The notes under the pieces were generated by a model. The model saw nothing but the letters and a program-made list of their open reading frames with translations, had not been told where the DNA came from and did no database searches. From contig MHXM01000003.1 in the NCBI GenBank assembly GCA_001825565.1, forward strand, positions 1 through 11,712: 11,712 nucleotides of DNA, read 5' to 3'. Positions 6,390 through 11,712 of the stretch are shown here, in pieces. Within the stretch, counting starts at the first letter, position 1. Each line of letters starts with the position of its first letter. This DNA is from Desulfuromonadaceae bacterium GWC2_58_13. Lineage in GTDB: Bacteria; Desulfobacterota; Desulfuromonadia; Desulfuromonadales; Trichloromonadaceae. The position numbers and the translations under genes were made by a program.

Positions 6390-8263
6390 CGCCCGCCCAG
6401 CCCCAGATCCACCGGCGCCAGAAATCCTTCCGCCAGAGCAAACCGCACGATTTCCTCCCCTTCGGAGCGCATCACGCTGCCGGAGAAAATCTTTTCTGCC
6501 GACCGCTGACCGTTACATCCCCGAAGCAGCTTGATAAAATCCTCTTCCAATGACTCGCACAAAACCTGTCCGCCCCGTCTCAGAAAAATGGCGACCGACC
6601 CGACCGGCCGGAACATCGCGGCAATCTGCTCCAGTTCGGCCTCGCCCATTTCAAGCAGATCGAGAATTTCATAGGCAAAAGACACCAGGCGGACCCCTTC
6701 GGCCACCCGCAACGGCGACTTCCACGGATCGACCCCGCGGAGGGATTCGGGAGAAACCGGCAGGGTTTCCGGACCCAACAGGGTTTCAGCGTAATGGTAA
6801 TGATAGCGAAGTAAATCCTGGCCCGCCGGCAGCAGGTCGGTTCGCTTCCGCTTTTTGAGCAGAAACGCCAGGTAGCCTTCCTGCGACGAAAGAGCTTGGG
6901 CGGGCGTCCAGTGTTCGCTGTTCAGCAGGGTCTCGCGCGAGACCTTCTGCTCGGCAAGCAGCCATGCGGCAAAACCCCGCAGAAAGGCGACCGCGTCGCA
7001 TCCGGCCGCCTTGAGCAGGGCAGAAAAAAACCCGACCGCCCGACCGGTGTTGTAAAAAAGATCGGCGGATGCCGCCAACAATCGGCAATTCTCCAGATCG
7101 GCGGCGCTCATGGTGGCGCTTTCGATGATTTCGTAGGGCGGATCGGTCTGGGCCAGCAGGCCGTAATCGGACGCCTCCCGATGAAGCACGGTGCCGGGCA
7201 GGACGGCCAGAGGAAAGAGGTCGATATGGTTGGGCGCCAGCCCGAGAGCGTAGTTGAGGCTCTGGCGGAAGCCCCGGAAATCGTCCCCCGGGAGTCCATA
7301 GATCAGGTCGAGACCGTAGGTCACCCCTTCCCGGGCCAGCAGCTGGATTTTGCCGGCAAACTGCTCGGGATCGAGGCCCCGGCGGATATGGCGAAGCACT
7401 TCGGGGCGGGCCGACTGCAAGCCGATCTGCACCGAGCAGGAGAGCTTCGCCAGCAGGCGAGCCGTTTCCCGATCCAGGAAATCGGCCTTGGCCTCCAGGT
7501 GAAAATGGATGTGCGGAGCTTTGCGGGCAAGGAGCTTGAGCAGGTGTTTACCCCGCTCCGGCGGATGATTGAAGGTCGAATCGAGGACCCAGACCTGGCT
7601 GACCTGCCGGCGGACGAACAGGTCCAGTTCCTTTTCCAGCCGCTCCAGCGGAAACAGGCGGGTGCCGCGACTGCCGCGGGCATCGAAACAGAAGGTGCAG
7701 TTAAATGGACAGCCCCGGGAAGTTTCCCAGAGCACGCCCCCGGCTTCCGTTGGAGACACCGCGCCGGCCAGCCACGGGGAAGGCAAACGGCTCAGATCCG
7801 GCGGTGCCGGCGCCTCGGCTTCTCCATGCTCGGCCAGCACCAGCCCCGGGGCCGGCGCCAACCCTTCGCCTTGAGCCAGTCGCTGCACCAGATCGCGGAA
7901 GGTCTCTTCGCCCTCGCCAAGGATAACGGCATCGAACCCGCCCTCCGACAACACCCCCCTCGGATCCGCATGTCCTTCGGGACCGCCGGCCAGCAACCGC
8001 AAATGGGGCTGGGCACGCCGCAATTGACGCGCCAGGCCGCATACCCGGCGCCGGTTCCAGACATACAGGGGAAAAGCCACCAACTGTGGCTCGCTGGTGA
8101 GAATCGCCTGCAGCATGTGCTGGTCGCTCTGTTCAGGGAACAGGTCAAGCAGCAGCGCCTGGGCACGTTGCGCCTTCGGCAGGGCGGCCTTCAGGCACCC
8201 GGCCGCCAACGGAACGGCCTGAGCCGAACGGCGAACATGCAGGGTCGGCAGAACGATGCGCAT
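6359..8263 (-). CDS. B12-binding-domain radical SAM protein
   Basis: A 634-residue enzyme of the BchE-like class, in which a cobalamin-binding-type N-terminal domain precedes a radical SAM core. Residues 1 to about 140 are the Rossmann-like B12-binding domain with LAGGPEGHADP at 91-101 and ILGEGEETF at 114-122. The classical DxHxxG cobalamin-ligand motif is absent, as is usual in this class. Residues from about 175 to 365 form the radical SAM barrel, with the [4Fe-4S] cluster ligands C185, C189 and C192 in GCPFNCTFC. The remaining 270 residues are helical and may be the DUF4080-type C-terminal region often attached to such proteins. The substrate is unknown. The ATG at 8263 is chosen over an upstream TTG at 8299 because GGGAGG lies 9 bases before it and the domain starts right there. 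The gene follows the patatin gene by 49 bp and is probably co-transcribed with it. Confidence 0.9.
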   Translation of the reverse strand: MRIVLPTLHVRRSAQAVPLAAGCLKAALPKAQRAQALLLDLFPEQSDQHMLQAILTSEPQLVAFPLYVWNRRRVCGLARQLRRAQPHLRLLAGGPEGHADPRGVLSEGGFDAVILGEGEETFRDLVQRLAQGEGLAPAPGLVLAEHGEAEAPAPPDLSRLPSPWLAGAVSPTEAGGVLWETSRGCPFNCTFCFDARGSRGTRLFPLERLEKELDLFVRRQVSQVWVLDSTFNHPPERGKHLLKLLARKAPHIHFHLEAKADFLDRETARLLAKLSCSVQIGLQSARPEVLRHIRRGLDPEQFAGKIQLLAREGVTYGLDLIYGLPGDDFRGFRQSLNYALGLAPNHIDLFPLAVLPGTVLHREASDYGLLAQTDPPYEIIESATMSAADLENCRLLAASADLFYNTGRAVGFFSALLKAAGCDAVAFLRGFAAWLLAEQKVSRETLLNSEHWTPAQALSSQEGYLAFLLKKRKRTDLLPAGQDLLRYHYHYAETLLGPETLPVSPESLRGVDPWKSPLRVAEGVRLVSFAYEILDLLEMGEAELEQIAAMFRPVGSVAIFLRRGGQVLCESLEEDFIKLLRGCNGQRSAEKIFSGSVMRSEGEEIVRFALAEGFLAPVDLGLGGRHLSSSSISP

Positions 8264-8272
8264 GGATCGGAT

Positions 8273-8278
8273 CCTCCC
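8273..8278 (-). promoter_or_regulatory. Ribosome binding site deciding the radical SAM start
   Basis: GGGAGG on the minus strand, 9 bases before the ATG at 8263. It supports that start over the in-frame TTG at 8299, which would add 12 residues that do not look like part of the domain. Confidence 0.75.
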
Positions 8279-8312
8279 GGCTGCCCTATCGAACGGCAAC
8301 CGCTTAACGTTT

Positions 8313-9440
8313 TTATAGGTTTATCTCGGCCGGCGGCGGCGCGAAAAGGTGTTCGTCGGTAGTCCGAATCCGCAGGCGCTCGAAGGCGGTCTTGAATGTC
8401 GGATACTGATCCCGTAACTGTGCCAGGGTCAGTTGATAGCCATAATTCATCACATGATGACGAGCTTCGTTGCTCATCGGACTCTGAAAGAAGAACAACG
8501 ATTCCTCGCGGCCCGGCTCGATCAATAACACCTCGACGTCGGGATGTTCACGGCGGAAATTGGTAATCGCCAGATCGAGCTTCTCCTTGTTTTCGATCCG
8601 CCGCGACTGCTCCCAGGCAAACGAGATGCCGAGGTCGGCGATGCTTGAGCACTTGCCAAAGGACAGCGAAGGGAGGCAGGACCGCTCCTGGTCATTGACC
8701 ATGGGAACCCGGGGATTGACCACCAGGATCAGCTCGGCGCCCCGCTCGACGGCGATATCCAGATGACTCACCCGGCCGACGGATCCGTCCAGGTAATATC
8801 GTCCGGCTATGGGGTAGGGTCGAAAAAAATACGGGATGGCGCTGGAGGCGGTAATCGCCTGACAGATGCTGACATCCCGAAATTCCTCGCCGCCGAACAC
8901 CACCCGGCGGCCATGGTCGATATCATAGGCCGGAATGTAGAGTTCGGCATCAAGCTGCCGAAAATCGTTGTGGATGCCCTCTTTACGAAAGGCCTGGCAG
9001 AGATACTGACACATCGGCTCAAGAGAAAAGAGGCCGGAGGGAAACTGTTCCTGGAGGATGGTGAAGAGGTCGTTCAGCGAAAAGGCCCAGCGATGGCGGC
9101 GATGAAAACCGAGAATTTTAAAGAGGTTGCGCAGTACCTGGCCACAGGAAGCAACAAGTTCACGGGCATCGAGCCGGTAGATATCCTTGCGCCGCCAATT
9201 GAAAACGGTGCTTTCGTTGTTGACGATGGCCTGAAACAGAGCGGCGGGTTCGATTTTATTGGCCATCAGGGTGGCAATCACCGACCCGGCGCTGACCCCG
9301 ACGTAAAGATCGAACTGGCGGGCCGAAAACCCTGGCGCGAACAGCCGGTCCAGAGCGGTCAGACAGCCAATCTCGTAAGCAGCCCCCATGATGCCGCCGC
9401 CGGCCAGAACCAGAGCTGTCTTTCCCTTATGATGGGGCAC
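8313..9440 (-). CDS. Patatin-like phospholipase family protein
   Basis: A 375-residue serine lipid acyl hydrolase of the patatin/RssA type, probably acting on phospholipids or related esters. The glycine-rich oxyanion-hole loop AGGGIMG lies at 13-19, nucleophile S50 sits in GVSAGS, and the dyad aspartate D218 sits in YLDGS. The oxyanion loop has Met where many patatins have Arg or Lys (GGGx[RK]G). No signal peptide is seen, so the protein is likely cytoplasmic or peripherally membrane-bound. The C-terminal 130 residues lie beyond the patatin core and have no recognised motif. The start is GTG, preceded by AGGAGG; a later ATG would remove the oxyanion loop. The ribosome site overlaps the stop codon of the upstream gene (8-bp gap), implying translational coupling. 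The substrate cannot be told from sequence. Confidence 0.92.
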   Translation of the reverse strand: MPHHKGKTALVLAGGGIMGAAYEIGCLTALDRLFAPGFSARQFDLYVGVSAGSVIATLMANKIEPAALFQAIVNNESTVFNWRRKDIYRLDARELVASCGQVLRNLFKILGFHRRHRWAFSLNDLFTILQEQFPSGLFSLEPMCQYLCQAFRKEGIHNDFRQLDAELYIPAYDIDHGRRVVFGGEEFRDVSICQAITASSAIPYFFRPYPIAGRYYLDGSVGRVSHLDIAVERGAELILVVNPRVPMVNDQERSCLPSLSFGKCSSIADLGISFAWEQSRRIENKEKLDLAITNFRREHPDVEVLLIEPGREESLFFFQSPMSNEARHHVMNYGYQLTLAQLRDQYPTFKTAFERLRIRTTDEHLFAPPPAEINL

Positions 9441-9444
9441 CGGG

Positions 9445-9450
9445 CCTCCT
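9445..9450 (-). promoter_or_regulatory. Ribosome binding site of the patatin gene, overlapping the upstream stop codon
   Basis: A perfect AGGAGG on the minus strand, 4 bases before the GTG start. Its 5' end shares two bases with the TAG stop (9449-9451) of the preceding gene, so ribosomes finishing that gene end on this site. Confidence 0.75.
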
Positions 9451-9991
9451 ATTTTTTGGCGCGCACCTTGATTTTCGGTTTGCCGTCTTCGGTCACCACC
9501 CGAAACTCGACCTCGCGTTCACCGAATTTTTCACGGATTTTATCCTTCTGCCGTTCCAGAAAGAAGTGAACCTGTTGGCGATCCGGCTCGGGTCCGGCGA
9601 TGCCACAGGATTCGCGGGCCTGCAACAGCTCCTGATAAATCCGATCCAGGGGATCGACAACGGGAAGAGGTACGATCTCGGATACCTTTGATCGATCGGC
9701 CTTGGCGGTATGCCGGACGTAGCGCCCTTCATCGATCAAACGCAGAATGCGATCCCAGTAGGTGGAATAACTATGGAAACGGGTGGACAGGGTCTGGAAA
9801 CGAAAACGCAGATCGGTCTGGATGATTTTGCGATTGACGAAACGGCGCAGACGGTTGGCCGCCGCCTCACGCTTCTTCAGCGGCTCGCGTTTCTCGACTC
9901 CGGCAAAATATTGCTCGTAGAGGATCTCCAGCTCCTTGAGATCCTGCTCGACATTCCCCAGCTCCCTCGCAATCGCATTCCGGTCATCCAT
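9449..9991 (-). CDS. MXAN_5187-like C-terminal domain protein, function unknown
   Basis: A 180-residue, highly charged, mostly helical cytoplasmic protein with no signal peptide or membrane segment. The segment LKELEILYEQYFAGVEKREP near residues 18-37 and the later FRFQTLSTRFHSYSTYWDRI block resemble a domain found in deltaproteobacterial proteins and named after Myxococcus MXAN_5187. No catalytic motif is visible. The C-terminal 60 residues are a second charged module ending in KIKVRAKK. The ATG at 9991 is preferred to the far upstream ATG at 10132: GGAGG lies 5 bases before it, and the extra 47 codons would run through the promoter region and match nothing. It is the first gene of a probable three-gene operon with the patatin and radical SAM genes. 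The family match is from memory; the function is not known. Confidence 0.75.
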   Translation of the reverse strand: MDDRNAIARELGNVEQDLKELEILYEQYFAGVEKREPLKKREAAANRLRRFVNRKIIQTDLRFRFQTLSTRFHSYSTYWDRILRLIDEGRYVRHTAKADRSKVSEIVPLPVVDPLDRIYQELLQARESCGIAGPEPDRQQVHFFLERQKDKIREKFGEREVEFRVVTEDGKPKIKVRAKK

Positions 9992-9996
9992 TGAAG

Positions 9997-10001
9997 CCTC
10001 C
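9997..10001 (-). promoter_or_regulatory. Ribosome binding site deciding the MXAN_5187-like gene start
   Basis: GGAGG on the minus strand, 5 bases before the ATG at 9991. It supports this start over the in-frame ATG at 10132. Confidence 0.7.
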
Positions 10002-10010
10002 AATATCTCG

Positions 10011-10040
10011 ACTATACTGAAATCACCAGGTCTTTGTAAA
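10011..10040 (-). promoter_or_regulatory. Promoter of the MXAN_5187-patatin-radical SAM operon
   Basis: On the minus strand, TTTACA (10035-10040) and TATAGT (10011-10016) are separated by 18 bases. Transcription would start near 10004, giving a leader of only about a dozen bases that just includes the ribosome site. Confidence 0.6.
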
Positions 10041-10081
10041 GGAAAACGCGGGGATATGCCAGGGTCGGACAGGCATAATTC

Positions 10082-10110
10082 TTGACTCTCCGGAACCTTT
10101 ACCCGATAAT
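10082..10110 (+). promoter_or_regulatory. Sigma70-type promoter of glmU
   Basis: TTGACT (10082-10087, 5 of 6) and GATAAT (10105-10110, 5 of 6) are separated by the ideal 17 bases. The start codon lies 36 bases after the -10 box. The promoter is divergent from, and does not overlap, the minus-strand operon promoter. Confidence 0.75.
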
Positions 10111-10146
10111 TGTTTTTTTTCAAAGGTCTCATTTTCAGGAGGGATC

Positions 10147-11523
10147 ATGCGGACTCAACATCTGGCTGCGGTCATCCTCGCGGCGGGTCAGGGAACACGG
10201 ATGAAATCGCAGCTGCCCAAGGTGCTGCACCCGGTGGCGGGACAACCGATGGTTTGCGCGCCGGTCCGGTTGTGCCGGGAACTGGGGTGCGAGAAAACCG
10301 TCCTGGTGATCGGTCACGGCGCCGACCAGGTGCGAAAAACGCTGGCGTCCGACCAGTTGCTGTTTGCTCTTCAGGAGCAACAACTCGGCACCGGCCATGC
10401 CCTGCTCTGCGCCGAGGATCACCTACAAAACTTCTCCGGCACCCTGCTGCTGCTGTGCGGCGACGTGCCGCTGCTGCGACGACAGACGCTCGAACGACTG
10501 CTGGCCTACCATGCCGAACAGCAGGCGGCAATCACCGTGCTGACCGCCGAAATGGAGAATCCCCACGGCTACGGCCGGGTGGTCCGCGATGACGAAGCGG
10601 TCCTGCGAATCGTCGAAGAAAAGGACGCCTCGGCCAAGGAAAAAACCATCCGCGAAATCAACACCGGTATTTACGCCTTCGAGGCTCCGCTGGTTTTCGA
10701 CGCCTTGCGAGCCGTCGGCCGCGACAATGCCCAGGGCGAATACTACCTCACCGACGTGCTGGAAATTGCCCGGCGGCAGGGCCGGACGGTGCGCGCCATT
10801 CGTGTCGCCGACCCGGACGAGCCAATGGGGATCAACGACCGGGTCCAGCTGGCCGAGGCCAACGCCATCCTGCGTCGCCGCATCAACGAAGCGCACATGC
10901 GCGCCGGGGTGACCCTGCTCGACCCGGCGGCAACCTACATCGATCCCCAGGTTGAAATCGCTCCGGATTGCGTGATTCATCCGGGAGTCCATCTGCGGGG
11001 AACCACCCGCCTCGGCGGCAACTGCGTCGTCGAGCCGGGCGTGATCGTCACCGACTGCGTCATCGGCGATTCAGCCCATCTCAAGGCCGGTTCGGTCATG
11101 GCCGAGTCGACCCTCGGCCCCCATTGCACCATCGGTCCCATGGCCCATCTGCGCCCCGGCACGACGCTGGCCGGCCACAACAAACTGGGCAACTTCGTCG
11201 AAACCAAAAAGGCGATTCTGGCGGAAAAAGCCCAGGCCAGCCATCTCACCTACATCGGCGACGCCGAGATCGGCCGCAACGTCAATATCGGCTGCGGCAC
11301 CATCACCTGCAACTACGACGGCGTCAACAAGCACAAAACCATCATCGAGGACGACGTCTTCGTCGGCAGCGACACCCAGTTCATCGCCCCGGTGCGGATC
11401 GGCCGCAACAGCCTGATCGCCGCCGGCTCAACCATCACCAGGGACGTCCCCCCCGATTCCCTGGCCCTGTCGCGCTGCGAGCAGAAGATCATCGAAGGCT
11501 GGCGTCTGCGCAAGAAGAAATGA
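10147..11523 (+). CDS. glmU: Bifunctional GlmU: GlcN-1-P acetyltransferase / GlcNAc-1-P uridylyltransferase
   Basis: A cytoplasmic trimeric enzyme making UDP-GlcNAc, the precursor of peptidoglycan and LPS. The C-terminal domain acetylates glucosamine-1-phosphate with acetyl-CoA, and the N-terminal domain then transfers UMP from UTP. It has 458 residues, the usual length. The nucleotide-binding signature LAAGQGTRMKS with LPK lies at 11-25, metal ligands are D106 in LLCGDVP and N230 in INDRVQLA, and both match known GlmU positions. From about 255 onward is the left-handed beta-helix of hexapeptide repeats (VVEPGV, CVIGDS and so on), with the acetyltransferase catalytic histidine H366 in SHLTYIGD and the CNYDG motif after it. 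AGGAGG lies 4 bases before the ATG. It has a good promoter of its own and is followed by glmS, which supplies the first step of the same pathway. Confidence 0.99.
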   Translation: MRTQHLAAVILAAGQGTRMKSQLPKVLHPVAGQPMVCAPVRLCRELGCEKTVLVIGHGADQVRKTLASDQLLFALQEQQLGTGHALLCAEDHLQNFSGTLLLLCGDVPLLRRQTLERLLAYHAEQQAAITVLTAEMENPHGYGRVVRDDEAVLRIVEEKDASAKEKTIREINTGIYAFEAPLVFDALRAVGRDNAQGEYYLTDVLEIARRQGRTVRAIRVADPDEPMGINDRVQLAEANAILRRRINEAHMRAGVTLLDPAATYIDPQVEIAPDCVIHPGVHLRGTTRLGGNCVVEPGVIVTDCVIGDSAHLKAGSVMAESTLGPHCTIGPMAHLRPGTTLAGHNKLGNFVETKKAILAEKAQASHLTYIGDAEIGRNVNIGCGTITCNYDGVNKHKTIIEDDVFVGSDTQFIAPVRIGRNSLIAAGSTITRDVPPDSLALSRCEQKIIEGWRLRKKK

Positions 11524-11524
11524 C

Positions 11525-11598
11525 GTAGGGGCAGCCCCCCGTGGCTGCCCTCGGTTTTCATCGCGCAAATCCGGGCAGCCACGGGGGGCTGCCCCTAC
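11525..11598. repeat. Large perfect inverted repeat (REPIN-like) between glmU and glmS
   Basis: Two perfectly complementary 26-base arms, 11525-11550 and 11573-11598, flank a 22-base centre. Each arm can itself fold: GGGCAG at 11529-11534 pairs with CTGCCC at 11545-11550, and the right arm does the same. This is the layout of paired REP elements (BIME/REPIN). It begins 2 bases after the glmU stop codon and fills most of the 107-bp gap. No T run follows, so it is not a standard terminator, although the RNA hairpin would be very stable. Confidence 0.85.
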
Positions 11599-11630
11599 AA
11601 TGATTTGACTTCTCCGAAGAGGATTTACAT

Positions 11631-11712
11631 ATGTGCGGTATTGTCGGCTATATCGGTCTCCAGGAAGCCACCCCCATCATTCTCGACGGTTTGCGCCGAC
11701 TCGAATACCGCG
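11631..11712 (+). CDS. glmS: GlmS, glutamine-fructose-6-phosphate aminotransferase (isomerising), N-terminal fragment
   Basis: The enzyme converts fructose-6-phosphate and glutamine to glucosamine-6-phosphate, the entry step to UDP-GlcNAc. Only the first 27 codons are in the window; the gene runs off the right edge. The visible start MCGIVGYIG is the invariant class II glutamine amidotransferase N-terminus: after removal of Met, C2 becomes the catalytic nucleophile. LDGLRRLEYR, also typical of GlmS, follows. AGAGGA lies 7 bases before the ATG. The position right after glmU supports GlmS over other amidotransferases sharing the N-terminus (such as PurF), as does the GYIG and RRLEYR pattern. 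No ribozyme or riboswitch is recognised in the 107-bp gap, which is mostly the inverted repeat. Confidence 0.93.
   Translation, partial: MCGIVGYIGLQEATPIILDGLRRLEYR

Noticed and set aside
6896..8362. 488-codon plus-strand open frame antisense to the radical SAM gene
   Set aside because: It has no recognisable domain and very high Q, R and G content, and it opposes a gene with clear CxxxCxxC and B12-domain motifs. It also runs into the patatin 3' end. It is a shadow.
8763..9569. 268-codon plus-strand open frame antisense to the patatin gene
   Set aside because: It is opposite the intact GGG, GxSxG and DGS motifs on the minus strand and has no motif of its own.
11524..11630. glmS ribozyme upstream of glmS
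   Set aside because: The gap is almost filled by the inverted repeat and is too short and unlike the ribozyme core, which is known mainly from Firmicutes.

Overview
The window is an ordinary-looking chromosomal segment from a GC-rich Gram-negative bacterium. The gene content suggests the Desulfuromonadales / former Deltaproteobacteria: response regulators fused to c-di-GMP-type domains, a B12-binding radical SAM protein, an MXAN_5187-like small protein, and a glmU-glmS pair. The taxonomic placement is inference from gene families, not a database match. No phage, IS element, CRISPR array, tRNA or rRNA was seen. No stretch longer than 300 bases lacks a gene.

Layout. (1) Positions 1-3488, + strand, hold a protein-quality-control block. 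It has the 3' end of a small heat-shock protein gene, a second Hsp20 gene closed by a strong terminator, and then clpB with its own terminator. Hsp20 proteins hold unfolded clients and ClpB (with DnaK) disaggregates them. (2) Positions 3598-6389, + strand, hold signalling genes. One encodes an MshEN-like domain fused to a receiver domain. A small thioredoxin-like gene follows, with its own promoter, a perfect operator-like palindrome and a terminator. The last is a large REC-PilZ-coiled-coil-GAF response regulator. (3) Positions 6359-10040, - strand, hold a probable three-gene operon: an MXAN_5187-like helical protein, a patatin-like lipase and a B12-binding radical SAM enzyme. Its last gene runs into the 3' end of the GAF regulator gene with a 31-bp tail-to-tail overlap. 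(4) Positions 10082-11712, + strand, hold glmU with a good sigma70-type promoter, then the first 27 codons of glmS. A large near-palindromic repeat fills the gap between them.

The glmU/glmS pair makes UDP-GlcNAc, the precursor of peptidoglycan and LPS. The most interesting material is the signalling block, where two single-gene proteins join a phosphorylation receiver to domains of c-di-GMP-binding families. Also notable are the thioredoxin-like protein that has lost one of the two active-site cysteines, the palindrome overlapping its -10 box, and the REPIN-like repeat before glmS.
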